DNA of 64,000 nucleotides, taken from the NCBI RefSeq assembly GCF_002864685.1, contig NZ_NMQZ01000005.1, positions 85,691-149,690 of the forward strand, in the 5' to 3' direction. Made by a program: the position numbers and the translations under genes. Below, piece after piece: positions 50,401 to 59,080 of this stretch. Every line of letters starts with the position of its first letter. The stretch's first letter is position 1. The DNA comes from Alloalcanivorax mobilis. GTDB taxonomy: Bacteria; Pseudomonadota; Gammaproteobacteria; Pseudomonadales; Alcanivoracaceae. The notes beneath the pieces were generated by a model, which worked only from the letters and a program-made list of their open reading frames with translations, did not search any database and was not told where the DNA came from.

Positions 50401-51135
50401 TTAGAATCTCAGGGTGGCGGCCAGGTAGGGACCGCCGATTTCCAGGTCGGTGTCCAGGTCGCTGACGTCGTCCAGTTCCACTTCCAGGCGGCTGTAGCCC
50501 AGCTCCACGCCGAGCAGGAAGTCCGAGCGCCAACCAATGTGGGCGTTGTAATCGCGCATGCCGCTGCCATCGTATTCAATGGCGTTCACTTCGCCACCCA
50601 CGTACACCCCGGTCAGCGGCAGGTTCACCCGCGCCGCCAGAAAGCCCATGGGGAAAGTTTCGCTGGCGCTTTGCGAGGCTTCCTGACCGGCGCCACGGAT
50701 TTTAAAGTCGGCGTCCATCTGCCGAACGGTCAGGCCCACGTCCAGTTTCACCACGTTGTCCAGCGGGCTCCAATAGAAGGTGCCGTCGAGCATTTCCAGA
50801 TCGTAGCTGGCGGACACGCGGCCGGTGAAGGTCTGGCCATCGAAGGTGATCGGGTTGACCAGGGTGTTGCTGCCATCGTCGTCCAGATCCATATAGCGCA
50901 GGCGCACGTTGGGCAGAATCGGCACCGCATGCTCCACGCCCAGATACAGGACGCTCTGGTCGGCGTCGTCGAAGCCGAGGTCGTCTTCCATGTCGATGTC
51001 GCCGCTGCCGGAGGCAATGTTGCCGCTGGTGTCCGGGTTCCACAGGTAGCCGCCGGCGTACACATCCACCAGTGGCGCGGCCTGGGCGGCGGGGGCGCAG
51101 GCCAGAGCGGCGGCGATCAGGGTCAGTCGCTTCAT
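50401..51135 (-). CDS. Outer-membrane beta-barrel protein (TIGR04219-like)
   Basis: 244 residues with a signal peptide (to about AAQA, residue 19) and alternating amphipathic strands through a terminal RF, which favours BAM insertion. GGYLWNPDTSGNIAS at the mature start is typical. Function unknown; likely envelope. Confidence 0.82.
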   Translation of the reverse strand: MKRLTLIAAALACAPAAQAAPLVDVYAGGYLWNPDTSGNIASGSGDIDMEDDLGFDDADQSVLYLGVEHAVPILPNVRLRYMDLDDDGSNTLVNPITFDGQTFTGRVSASYDLEMLDGTFYWSPLDNVVKLDVGLTVRQMDADFKIRGAGQEASQSASETFPMGFLAARVNLPLTGVYVGGEVNAIEYDGSGMRDYNAHIGWRSDFLLGVELGYSRLEVELDDVSDLDTDLEIGGPYLAATLRF

Positions 51136-51347
51136 GATTCTGTGTCCTATAAACGGAATGTTTCCTTGTCGGGGGAATTAAGACACAAATCGGGCTGCCA
51201 TTTCCAATCCCTGGTCGAGGAAACGCGAAACCTTCAGGGCATTATTCAGACGTTCCTTGATTGCGAACCTTGCGATCAGGCCGCGCAGAGCATGCGAGGG
51301 ATTGTTCAGCAGCGTGCTAAGCTGCCGGGCCCCGACAGGAGCCCGCC

Positions 51348-51869
51348 ATGTTTCTTGAAGAAATGCCCGACGGCTTCCGCTATCCACAGCCGGAAGACGA
51401 CCAGGACAAACGCCTGCTGGCCCGCGTGCAGAGTAAGGGGTGGCACAACCTCAGCGTGCCCGGAGGCGAGGGCGAGCCGGCCTTTACCTTCACGCTCGGC
51501 CATTTCCTGCACCTGAATCATCCGGAACTGATCGTGGTGGGGCTCAAGGAGAAACTGGCCAGCCGCCTGTTGGACAGCGCCGCGGTGGGCATCACCGGCT
51601 TAAAGCGGCGGCTGCGTCCCTATCAGCGCTACGCGGACATCGCCGATGGCCTGGAGATCATGTTCCTGCCAGTGGATTTCAGCCATTACAAGAACTGGCT
51701 CGGCTACGCCAACTGGTTCTACGCGGAGTTGCCGGCGCCTTACCCGGCCTTGCAGATGGTATGGCCGGACCCGAACGGTGTTTTTCCCTGGCAGCCCGGC
51801 TACGACACCCGCTTCCAGCGCGCCCAGCCGCTGCTGGGCCGGCCGCCAAAGGCGTCCACGTTGCAGTAA
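51348..51869 (+). CDS. DUF4262 domain protein
   Basis: 173 residues. HNLSVPGGEGEPAFTFTLGH near residue 33 and WPDPNGVFPWQPGY near the end identify the DUF4262 family, whose function is not established. It is divergent from the outer-membrane protein gene and shows no signal peptide. Confidence 0.8.
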   Translation: MFLEEMPDGFRYPQPEDDQDKRLLARVQSKGWHNLSVPGGEGEPAFTFTLGHFLHLNHPELIVVGLKEKLASRLLDSAAVGITGLKRRLRPYQRYADIADGLEIMFLPVDFSHYKNWLGYANWFYAELPAPYPALQMVWPDPNGVFPWQPGYDTRFQRAQPLLGRPPKASTLQ

Positions 51870-51954
51870 GCGCCGCCCGGTCCTGGCCGCGCCGTACCGC
51901 TCTCCGTTATCCTGGGTTCCCTAAACCCTGTCACGTTCGACCCACGGAATCAGC

Positions 51955-52497
51955 ATGGCCAATTCACTGCAGGAACAGCTCTTGAAAGCCGGCCTGGCGG
52001 ACAAGAAGAAAGCCAATCGCGCCAAACAGGCCAAGCGCGAGGACGCCAACCGTGCCAAGCGCGGGGAAATCGATCTGGAGGACCCGGCCGAGCGGGCCCG
52101 CCGGCAGCGCGCCGAGAAGGTCGAGAAAGATCGGCAGCTGGAAGCGGCCCGCCAGGCCGAGCGCCAGGACAAGGAGATCGCCGCCCAGGTGCGTCAATTG
52201 ATCGAAAGCCACCGGCTGGCGCGGGGCAACGGCGAAGAGCCGTTCCAGTTCGTGCAGGAGCGTAAGATCAAGAAGCTGTATGTGACCCCGGCGCAGCGCG
52301 ACCAACTGACCCGCGGGCAGATCGCCGTTGTCGCCCTGGGTGACAGCCAGGAACTGGTGCCCACCGCCATCGCCGAGAAAATCCGCCAGCGCGACGCGGC
52401 GGCGGTGCTGTTGCTCAACGAACGCGGCGCCAGCCAGGAAGGCGATGAAGACGATCCCTACGCGGATTACCCGATTCCCGACGACTTGATGTGGTAA
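51955..52497 (+). CDS. yaiL: DUF2058 protein, YaiL
   Basis: 180 residues. A charged N-terminal coiled-coil-like region (LEDPAERARRQRAEKVEKDR) precedes the YaiL core (IKKLYVTPAQRDQLTRGQIAVV). Function not established; RNA/polynucleotide binding has been proposed. Overlaps the next gene by TAATG. Confidence 0.85.
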   Translation: MANSLQEQLLKAGLADKKKANRAKQAKREDANRAKRGEIDLEDPAERARRQRAEKVEKDRQLEAARQAERQDKEIAAQVRQLIESHRLARGNGEEPFQFVQERKIKKLYVTPAQRDQLTRGQIAVVALGDSQELVPTAIAEKIRQRDAAAVLLLNERGASQEGDEDDPYADYPIPDDLMW

Positions 52498-53354
52498 TGG
52501 AGCCCATGAGCGACTCCCCCGGTTCTTTTATTGGCACGGTTCAGGAGCTGCCGGTGCTGCGCCGGATTCAGGCTGGCCTGTTGCTGGACGGCGCTGAACT
52601 CGGTGAGATTCTGTTGCCGGCACGGGAACTGGCCGGCGCCGAGCCGCCGGCTGAGCGGTTGTCCGTGTTCGTGTTCGAAGACGGCGAAGGGCGCCCCCGG
52701 GCTACCCTGCGCCGCCCCAAGGCGATGCCCGGCGAGGTGGCGCGGCTGCAGGTGGCGGCGGTGAACCGGATCGGCGCGTTCCTGGATTGGGGGCTGCCCA
52801 AGGACCTGCTGCTGCCGTTCGCGGAGCAGCGCCCCGGCGCCGGCCAGCGCCTGCAGGAAGGGCACTGGCAGCTGGTCAAGGTGGTGCGCGACCGGGACGG
52901 CCGTCTGTTCGCCAGCGCCCGCCTGGACCGCTTTCTGGAAGACACTTGCGAGGCCTATCAACAGGGCGAGGCGGTCACCGTGACGGTGGTGCAGGCCACC
53001 GATCTGGGCTACAAAGTGGCGGTGGCGGATCGCTACTGGGGCTTGCTCGACGCGGCTGGCACCGCGCCCCGGCCGGGCCGCAAGCTGACGGCTTACGTCC
53101 AGCGCCTGCGCGCCGACCGGCGCTTGAGCTTGACCCTGGACGCCCCCGGCGCCGCCAAGAGCGAGGGGCTGGCGGAGCGCATCCTGGCCCGCCTGGAGAG
53201 CGAGCAGGGCAGCCTGCCGCTCAGCGATCGCAGCGACCCCGCCGCGATTCGCGCCGCCTTCGGCTGCAGCAAGAACGCCTTCAAACAGGCGATCGGCAAG
53301 CTTTACCGGGAACGCCGCATCGTCATCGCCGACCACGGCATCCGCCTGCCCTGA
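52497..53354 (+). CDS. S1-like RNA-binding protein, CvfB family
   Basis: 285 residues made of repeated S1/OB-like modules (GAFLDWGLPKDLLLPF, YKVAVADRYWGLLD) and a C-terminal winged helix (AIRAAFGCSKNAFKQAIGKLYRERRI). ATG 52497 overlaps the yaiL stop as TAATG; an ATG at 52506 is also possible. CvfB in staphylococci influences virulence-gene expression; in general it is an RNA-binding regulator. Confidence 0.83.
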   Translation: MEPMSDSPGSFIGTVQELPVLRRIQAGLLLDGAELGEILLPARELAGAEPPAERLSVFVFEDGEGRPRATLRRPKAMPGEVARLQVAAVNRIGAFLDWGLPKDLLLPFAEQRPGAGQRLQEGHWQLVKVVRDRDGRLFASARLDRFLEDTCEAYQQGEAVTVTVVQATDLGYKVAVADRYWGLLDAAGTAPRPGRKLTAYVQRLRADRRLSLTLDAPGAAKSEGLAERILARLESEQGSLPLSDRSDPAAIRAAFGCSKNAFKQAIGKLYRERRIVIADHGIRLP

Positions 53355-53403
53355 GTGATTCGGCCAGGGCCAATCTAACAATAATCAGCCGAAAGGCGCG
53401 GCC

Positions 53404-53958
53404 ATGGGCCATCAAAATCATCTTTATGTGTGGGAAGACCGCTTTCTCTATCTGACACCGGCGATTGCTTCCGGGCTGACCCAGCGGCACACCACCACGC
53501 TGTTGGTGGCGCTGGGTGAGGAAGGCTTTGAGCTTGGCGATGAATCCGGCCAGCGCCAGCGTTATCAGGCGGCGCTGGTGGGGCAGAACGTGGCGCGCAC
53601 CCTGGATGCGACCCGGGCGCCGTTATTGTCGCTGAATTTCGATCCGCAAAGTTATGAACACCATGCCCTCAGCGCATTGATGGGCGGGCATCCGGTGCGC
53701 GCGGTGATCCTCAAGCCGGCGCGCCGAGACCGGGACAGCCTCGCCGAAGCGGCGCGTGGCAGCCTGGATTTCGCCCGGCTGTTTCGCCTGACCACCGATC
53801 TGCCGATGGCGATCAGCGGTTATCACCCGGTTCGTGTGCCCATGGACATGCGCGTGATCCACGTGGCCCAGAAGATCAAACGGGAACTGCCGCTGACCAG
53901 CACGGTGGCGGAGCTGGCCGCCCAGGTGGGCCTGTGCGTGCGCCGCTGGGCACGGTGA
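53404..53958 (+). pseudogene. Truncated AraC-type regulator, junction with ECF sigma remnant
   Basis: 184 residues. The N-terminal cupin-like domain (about 1-140) looks intact. The HTH domain begins as usual (RVIHVAQKIKRELP, TVAELAAQVGL) but after the recognition-helix start it continues only CVRRWAR and stops. Just before that point, in another frame from 53934, the DNA encodes VRAPLGTVKSWIRRGVDYLK, the end of an ECF sigma factor. The gene has therefore lost its second HTH half, most likely by a deletion. The residual protein would lack DNA binding but could still bind ligand. Confidence 0.7.
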
Positions 53959-54011
53959 AGAGTTGGATACGGCGGGGCGTGGACTATTTGAAACGGTGCC
54001 TGGAACGATGA
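53934..54011 (+). pseudogene. Remnant of an ECF sigma factor (region 4.2 only)
   Basis: 25 codons in frame 3 read VRAPLGTVKSWIRRGVDYLK then RCLER and stop. PLGTVKSWIRRG is the hallmark helix of ECF sigma region 4. The stop TGA overlaps the ATG of the next gene (ATGA), the usual coupling of sigma to anti-sigma. Everything upstream of region 4.2 is missing and replaced by the AraC-type gene. Confidence 0.75.
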
Positions 54012-54703
54012 AGCCGGATCATTATGAACGCAATCGGGCGCTGGCCGCCGAGTACGTGTTGGGGACGCTGAGTGGCGCCGCGCGGCGCCGCTTCCAGACC
54101 TGGATGATGGCTTCCGTGCGGGTGCGCCAGCAGGTCTGGTACTGGGAGCGCCGTTTCCAGACGTTCAATACGGCGCTGCCGGACACGCCGCCGCCGGCGG
54201 CGGTGTGGCGACGCATCGAGACGCGCCTGCGGGCTCAGCCGTGGTCCGCCACCACCACGCCCTGGTGGCGCATCGCCTGGCCCTGGCAGTTGGGCACGCT
54301 GGTGGCCGCCACCGTGATGGTGATGATGGTCGCCAGCCGCATGCCGGTGTCGGCGCCGAGCGCGCCGGACGCCTACCTGGGCGTGGTGCAGAACCAGCAG
54401 GCCGAGCCCTTATGGCTGATCAAGAGCGGCGCGCGGGGGTTGCGCGTGCGTGCCCTGCAGGCCGGGCCGGCGGGGCCCGGCAAGGATTACCAGCTGTGGT
54501 TGTTGCCGCGCTCCGGGGCGCCGGTGTCCCTGGGCGTGATCCCGGCCGCTGGCGGTGATCGATTGATCGCGCTCAGCGAGCCTCAGCAACGTGAGCTGCT
54601 GCGTTCGCGCACCCTGGCGATCAGCCTGGAGCCGGCCGGCGGCTCGCCCACTGGCCAGCCCACCGGGCCGGTGCTGTATCAGGTGAAAGTGGTTTCCACC
54701 TGA
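54008..54703 (+). CDS. Anti-sigma factor, RskA-type, orphaned
   Basis: 231 residues. A cytoplasmic N-terminal helical domain (AEYVLGTLSGAARRRF) typical of anti-sigma factors, one membrane helix near 97-115 (LGTLVAATVMVMMVA), and a periplasmic domain with GKDYQLWLLPRSGAPVSLG as in RskA. ATG 54008 overlaps the remnant sigma stop. Its cognate sigma is largely deleted, so it may be inert or act on another sigma. Confidence 0.82.
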   Translation: MKPDHYERNRALAAEYVLGTLSGAARRRFQTWMMASVRVRQQVWYWERRFQTFNTALPDTPPPAAVWRRIETRLRAQPWSATTTPWWRIAWPWQLGTLVAATVMVMMVASRMPVSAPSAPDAYLGVVQNQQAEPLWLIKSGARGLRVRALQAGPAGPGKDYQLWLLPRSGAPVSLGVIPAAGGDRLIALSEPQQRELLRSRTLAISLEPAGGSPTGQPTGPVLYQVKVVST

Positions 54704-54819
54704 AGCCGGCCGCCCGCTGGTCGTTGCCGAGCGGGCCAAAAGGCGGGCCGCGCTTGCCCGCTGGCGCGGTCTTTCCTATGTTGGCGCTCCGGTAATCGGC
54801 AATCAGCGATGGGGAAGGC

Positions 54820-55710
54820 ATGGCCACAGGCACGGTTCACACTAATGGCATTGAGCTGTTTTATGAAACGCGGGGGCCGGAGCAGGGCGAGCCGGTGGTG
54901 TTTATCATGGGGTTGTCCGCGCAACTGGTGTTCTGGCCGGAGGCGTTGCTGGATGCCCTCGCCAACCGGGGTTACCGGGTCATCGCCTTCGACAACCGCG
55001 ACGCCGGCAAATCGACGCTGATCCGTAAGCCGTTCCGATACGGTCCGTTAATGGCGATGTTGCGTTATATGGCGGGCATGAAGGTCGATGCGCCGTACAC
55101 GCTGGATGATCTGGTCGCCGACACGGTCGGTTTAATGGATGCCCTGGGCATCGATAAAGCCCATCTGGTGGGCGCGTCCATGGGCGGGATGATTGCCCAA
55201 CTGACCGCCGCCACCCATCCGCAACGGGTGCTCAGCCTGACCTCGATCATGTCCAGCAACAACAGCCCGTTCCTGCCGCCGCCGCGGCCGGCGGCACTGA
55301 AAACCCTGGTGGCGCCGCGGGTGAAAATCGAAACCGTGGAGCAATACGTGGCGTTTGGCCTGACGATGATGACCACCATCGGTGGCACCCTGGACCCGGG
55401 GCGCGAAGAGTTGGAACAGATGTTCCGGCGCAGTTGGGAGCGCGGCCTGAACCCGCGTGGCATTCGCAACCAGTTCATGGCGATTCTGGCCACCGGCAAC
55501 CTCAGCAAGCGCCTCAAGCGGGTGCACTGCCCCACCCAGATCATCCACGGTGGCAGCGACCCGTTGATCCGGCCCGCCGGTGGGCGGGCCTCCGCCAAGG
55601 CGATCCGAGGCGCCCGGCTGGCGATCATCGACGGCATGGGCCACGACCTGCCACCTTCCATCGTGCCCCGGGTGGCGGACCTGATCGCCGCCAACGCGGA
55701 GCGTGCCTGA
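54820..55710 (+). CDS. Alpha/beta hydrolase
   Basis: 296 residues. Fold motifs: VVFIMGLSAQLVFWP, FDNRDAGKST, nucleophile elbow VGASMGGMIAQL, a C-terminal Asp in GGSDPLI and His in GMGHDLPP. No signal peptide. Substrate unknown; esterase or lactonase is possible. Confidence 0.85.
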   Translation: MATGTVHTNGIELFYETRGPEQGEPVVFIMGLSAQLVFWPEALLDALANRGYRVIAFDNRDAGKSTLIRKPFRYGPLMAMLRYMAGMKVDAPYTLDDLVADTVGLMDALGIDKAHLVGASMGGMIAQLTAATHPQRVLSLTSIMSSNNSPFLPPPRPAALKTLVAPRVKIETVEQYVAFGLTMMTTIGGTLDPGREELEQMFRRSWERGLNPRGIRNQFMAILATGNLSKRLKRVHCPTQIIHGGSDPLIRPAGGRASAKAIRGARLAIIDGMGHDLPPSIVPRVADLIAANAERA

Positions 55711-55786
55711 ATCAGACGGGTTCGGAGGGCTTTTTCGGGTTCATCGCGGATTGACGGGAAAGTGTTTTGTTTTATCGGGTTCGCTG

Positions 55787-55810
55787 GGCGGTGGCGGTGG
55801 CGGTGGCGGT
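55787..55810. repeat. Hexanucleotide run (GGCGGT)4
   Basis: Four perfect tandem units of GGCGGT, immediately upstream of the first hairpin element. Confidence 0.9.
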
Positions 55811-55820
55811 GTGCTGAGGG

Positions 55821-55938
55821 CGAATCGAGGCCAAGGCGGGCCCGCCCGGGACACGCTACGAGCACGTCCCTGTGCGCTCGGGTTTGGCCGGCCATGGCCA
55901 AACACGGTCCCGGGCGGGCCCGCCTTGACCTCGATTCG
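55821..55938. repeat. 118-bp inverted-repeat element A
   Basis: 32-base arms (55821-55852 and 55907-55938) match at 31 of 32 positions. A second stem GTTTGGCC/GGCCAAAC lies inside, with the centre GGCCAT. The whole is a long hairpin in RNA or cruciform in DNA. Confidence 0.85.
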
Positions 55939-56144
55939 GTGCCACTGGAGACGTTGCTCGCCGTCCTGGAGAGAGGCTTTGCAAAGAAACCGTCGTAAAC
56001 GCCGGTGAACGGGCAGCGTCTGATCGAACGTAAGAATAAACCCGCGGGGCGGTGGTTTAGAGACGCCACCAGCAAGCCACCCTGGACGGACCCGATTTCA
56101 GCCAGCCCACGGCGACACCCCGGGCGGGTCCTGCTACCCAAGGC

Positions 56145-56253
56145 GGGCAATCGGGCCGGGCTGGCCAGGACCGTGTCCGGCCATGGACGGCCGGACTCGA
56201 GCCCGCATGGAGGCGTCTTTTTGCGTGTCCTGGCCAGCCCGACCCGGTTGCCC
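56145..56253. repeat. 109-bp inverted-repeat element B
   Basis: 27-base arms (56145-56171 and 56227-56253) match at 25 of 27. An inner stem GTCCGGCC/GGCCGGAC is centred on ATGGAC. The architecture and the GGCCATGG centre recall element A. Confidence 0.8.
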
Positions 56254-56452
56254 GACCCCCGATGCGGAGACCAACCCCACCCTAAAAAAACCGACCGCAA
56301 AGCCTCTGGTCAGAAACGAATTCTCGCTAAGTCGCCGACCCGGCCATCCATTTCCCGAGGCTCCGTCCTTGGAGAATAGAGAGATGGAGAATGAAGGGGA
56401 CCCGAGGGGCGACACAACGGGGTGTCCTTGATGGGGGGTGGATCGGAATGAG

Positions 56453-57454
56453 TCAATTCCCGCTATTCCGCGAAGAACCTTTTGCCGAGGGCGGCTGGCG
56501 CGACGCGTAGCGCTGGGCGAGCACCGCGCCCACGATCAGCTGCATCTGATGAAACAGCATGATCGGCAGCAAAATGGCGCCCACGGTGGCGTCCGGGAAC
56601 AGCACCTTGGCCATCGGCACGCCGCTGGCCAGGCTTTTCTTGGAACCGCAGAACACCACCGTGATTTCGTCTTCCTTGCTGAACCCCAGGCGCCGGCTGA
56701 GCTGCATGGTGGTGGTCAGGGACAGCGTCAGCAGCACCGCGCAAATCACCAGCAGGCCGGCCAGCGCCGTCCACGGGGTGTGCTGCCAAAGCCCTTCGTT
56801 CACCGAATCGCTGAACGCGGTGTACACCACCAGCAGGATCGAGCCCTGATCGACCACCTTAAGCAGTTTCGGGTGGCGTGCCAGGCGCTGGGCGATCAGC
56901 GGCCGGCACAGTTGCCCGAGCACGAACGGCAGCATCAGTTGCAACAGGATTGCGACAATGGAATCCAACACCGAGCCGCCGCCGCCAGTGGCGCCCAGCA
57001 TCCCCTCCACCAGGACCGGGGTAATGAAAATGCCCAGTAGCGTGGACGCCGAGGCGCTGCAAATCGCCGCCGGAATATTGCCGCGTGCCACCGAGGTCAG
57101 CGCGATCGCCGATTGCACCGTGGCCGGCAGTGCGCACAGATACAGCACGCCCAGGTAGAGATTGTCGGTGACCAGCGGCGAGAGCAGCGGTTTCAGCGCC
57201 AGGCCGAACAGCGGGAAGGCGGCGAAGGTCACCGCGAACACCAGCAGATGCAACCGCCAGTGCAAAGCGCCGGCGATGATCGCCTCCCGGGACAGCTTGG
57301 CGCCGTGCAGGAAAAACAGCAGCGCGATGGCGGCGTGGGTGAGCCATTCGAAGCCCACCTCCGCGCGGCCCTGCACCGGCAATACACTGGCCAGCAGCAC
57401 CGCGCCCAGCAGCATCAGGGTGAAATTGTCAGGTCGGAGGCGGGAGATCATCAT
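56453..57454 (-). CDS. Bile acid:sodium symporter family protein
   Basis: 333 residues, about nine to ten helices, with RCH1/YfeH-like features (FFLHGAKLSREA, LYLCALPATVQSAI, FCGSKKSLASGVPMA). It is the SBF-like group rather than true bile transporters; it may export or import organic anions. Its start codons fall at the edge of the GTTTTCA hairpin, where no clear ribosome-binding site is seen. Confidence 0.83.
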   Translation of the reverse strand: MMISRLRPDNFTLMLLGAVLLASVLPVQGRAEVGFEWLTHAAIALLFFLHGAKLSREAIIAGALHWRLHLLVFAVTFAAFPLFGLALKPLLSPLVTDNLYLGVLYLCALPATVQSAIALTSVARGNIPAAICSASASTLLGIFITPVLVEGMLGATGGGGSVLDSIVAILLQLMLPFVLGQLCRPLIAQRLARHPKLLKVVDQGSILLVVYTAFSDSVNEGLWQHTPWTALAGLLVICAVLLTLSLTTTMQLSRRLGFSKEDEITVVFCGSKKSLASGVPMAKVLFPDATVGAILLPIMLFHQMQLIVGAVLAQRYASRQPPSAKGSSRNSGN

Positions 57455-57456
57455 TT

Positions 57457-57530
57457 CAGTTTTCAGTTTTCAGAGTTTGGAGTTCGGAGCGCGGCTTTCG
57501 GTGACGGGCTGAAAACTGAACACTGAAAAC
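57457..57530. repeat. GTTTTCA-unit hairpin between epmA and the symporter gene
   Basis: CAGTTTTCAGTTTTCAG (57457-57473) faces CTGAAAACTGAACACTGAAA at 57509-57528, forming a stem with small mismatches. The loop contains other 7-bp steps (GAGTTTG, GAGTTCG). It lies between two minus-strand genes. Confidence 0.75.
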
Positions 57531-57542
57531 CGAACACTGCTC

Positions 57543-58475
57543 TTAAGCTCTTTGTATCGGGAAGGGCAGCACCTGCTCAATGCGAGTGGCGCCGGTGAGG
57601 ACCATTTGCAGCCGTTCGATGCCCAGCGCCACGCCACTGCACGGCGCCAAGCCCGCCTGTAGGGCGGCCAGCAGATAGCGGTCCGCGGGCATGGCCGGCT
57701 TGCCGGCGGCGCGGCGGCGCGCGTTGTCGGCATCGAAACGGCGTTGCTGCTCGTCGGCGTCGGTGAGTTCCTGATAGCCGTTGGCCAGTTCCAGATGGCG
57801 GTGATAGATCTCGAAACGCCGTGCCACCAGAGCACCGTCATCGTCTTCGCGGGTTTGCGCCAACGCCGCCGCCCAGCCGGGGAAATCGGTGACCACGGTG
57901 AGCGCGTCCCGATCCAGGGACGGCTCCACCACCGTGGCCATCAGAAAATCCACCGCCTGGCGGTAATCCAGCCCGGCCGGCGCGCCGGCCGCTTCGGCCC
58001 GGGCGACCAGGGTGTCGGCGCGGGCGCTCAGCGGGTCTTCGCCGGTGGCGTCGGCGAACAGGGCGCGAAACGTCACGCTGCGCGGTGCCGCGCCCAGTAT
58101 GGGTGCGAGCAGTTCGACGCACTCCTGAACCAGTGCCGCCAGGTCGAAGCCCGGGCGATACCACTCCAGCAGCGTGAACTCCGGATTATGACGCCCCCCC
58201 GCTTCGCCGTGGCGGAACGCGGGCGCGATCTGGTAGATCGGTCCGCTGCCGGCGGCCAGCAGCCGTTTCATATGGTATTCCGGTGAGCTTTGCAGCCAGC
58301 CATAGCCGGGCACTTCGATGCCATCGATGTGCTCATCGGTGACGCCGTGGGCGGCCAAATGCGGGGTGCGCACTTCCATCACCGCGCGCTCATCGAAAAA
58401 AGCGCGTACCGTCCTGAGCAGGTCGGCGCGCGCCTTCACCGCTTCCAGGGTGGCGCTGGGCGACCAGTCGTTCAC
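57543..58475 (-). CDS. epmA: EF-P--(R)-beta-lysine ligase
   Basis: 310 residues; class II aminoacyl-tRNA-synthetase-like core without an anticodon-binding domain: FFDERAVMEVRTPHL, SPEYHMKRLL, YQIAPAFRHGEAG with the motif-2 Arg, and a C-terminal GVALGIERLQM (motif 3). It attaches beta-lysine to Lys34 of EF-P. Starts three bases after the efp stop; efp and epmA form a pair. Confidence 0.93.
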   Translation of the reverse strand: MNDWSPSATLEAVKARADLLRTVRAFFDERAVMEVRTPHLAAHGVTDEHIDGIEVPGYGWLQSSPEYHMKRLLAAGSGPIYQIAPAFRHGEAGGRHNPEFTLLEWYRPGFDLAALVQECVELLAPILGAAPRSVTFRALFADATGEDPLSARADTLVARAEAAGAPAGLDYRQAVDFLMATVVEPSLDRDALTVVTDFPGWAAALAQTREDDDGALVARRFEIYHRHLELANGYQELTDADEQQRRFDADNARRRAAGKPAMPADRYLLAALQAGLAPCSGVALGIERLQMVLTGATRIEQVLPFPIQRA

Positions 58476-58478
58476 CGC

Positions 58479-59048
58479 TCAGCCCTTGATGCGGCCCACG
58501 TACTCGCCGGTGCGGGTGTCCACCTTGACCACTTCGCCGGTCTGCACGAACAGGGGCACACGCACCACCGCGCCGGTGCTCAGCGTGGCCGGCTTGCCGC
58601 CGGTGCCGGCGGTGTCGCCCTTGAGGCCCGGGTCGGTCTCGACGATCTCCAGCTCCACGAAGTTGGGCGGCGACACCGACAGCGGTTCACCGTTGTAGAG
58701 CGTCACCTCGCACAGGTCCTCTTCCTTGAGCCACTGCTTGGAGTCGCCGAGGGCGGCGCTGTCGGCGGCCTTCTGCTCGAACGAGGTGGGGTCCATGAAG
58801 TGCCAGAACTCGCCATCGCTGTACAGATACTGCATGGTCACGTCCATGACGTCGGCGCCTTCCAGGCTTTCGCCGGATTTGAAGGTGCGCTCCCAGACCT
58901 TGCCGCTCTTCAGGTTGCGCATGCGCACCCGGTTGAAGGCCTGGCCCTTGCCGGGTTTGACGAACTCGTTCTCGAGGATGGAGCAGGGGTCACCCTCGAA
59001 CATAACCTTCAAGCCGGACTTGAATTCGTTGGTAGAATAGCTGGCCAT
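58479..59048 (-). CDS. efp: Elongation factor P
   Basis: 189 residues with three beta-barrel domains. Modification site is Lys34 in [10 protein letters not shown], fitting the beta-lysine branch. It relieves ribosome stalling at polyproline. Divergent from epmB and upstream of epmA, so all enzymes needed for lysinylation except the optional hydroxylase EpmC are encoded together. Confidence 0.96.
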   Translation of the reverse strand: MASYSTNEFKSGLKVMFEGDPCSILENEFVKPGKGQAFNRVRMRNLKSGKVWERTFKSGESLEGADVMDVTMQYLYSDGEFWHFMDPTSFEQKAADSAALGDSKQWLKEEDLCEVTLYNGEPLSVSPPNFVELEIVETDPGLKGDTAGTGGKPATLSTGAVVRVPLFVQTGEVVKVDTRTGEYVGRIKG

Positions 59049-59080
59049 ATAAATTGATCCGTTGATTCAGGAAATTGCCG

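Larger units (their letters stand above)
55711..56452. other. Gene-free stretch with repeats
   Basis: No convincing gene on either strand. It contains a hexamer run (GGCGGT, four units at 55787-55810), two long imperfect hairpin elements (55821-55938 and 56145-56253), and unstructured sequence around them. Possible degraded mobile DNA or a nonautonomous repeat family. Confidence 0.6.

Noticed and set aside
55703..56431. Small open frames in the gene-free stretch before the symporter gene
   Set aside because: All are built across the hairpin arms, have no ribosome sites and show Arg/Pro/Gly-rich composition typical of noncoding GC-rich DNA.
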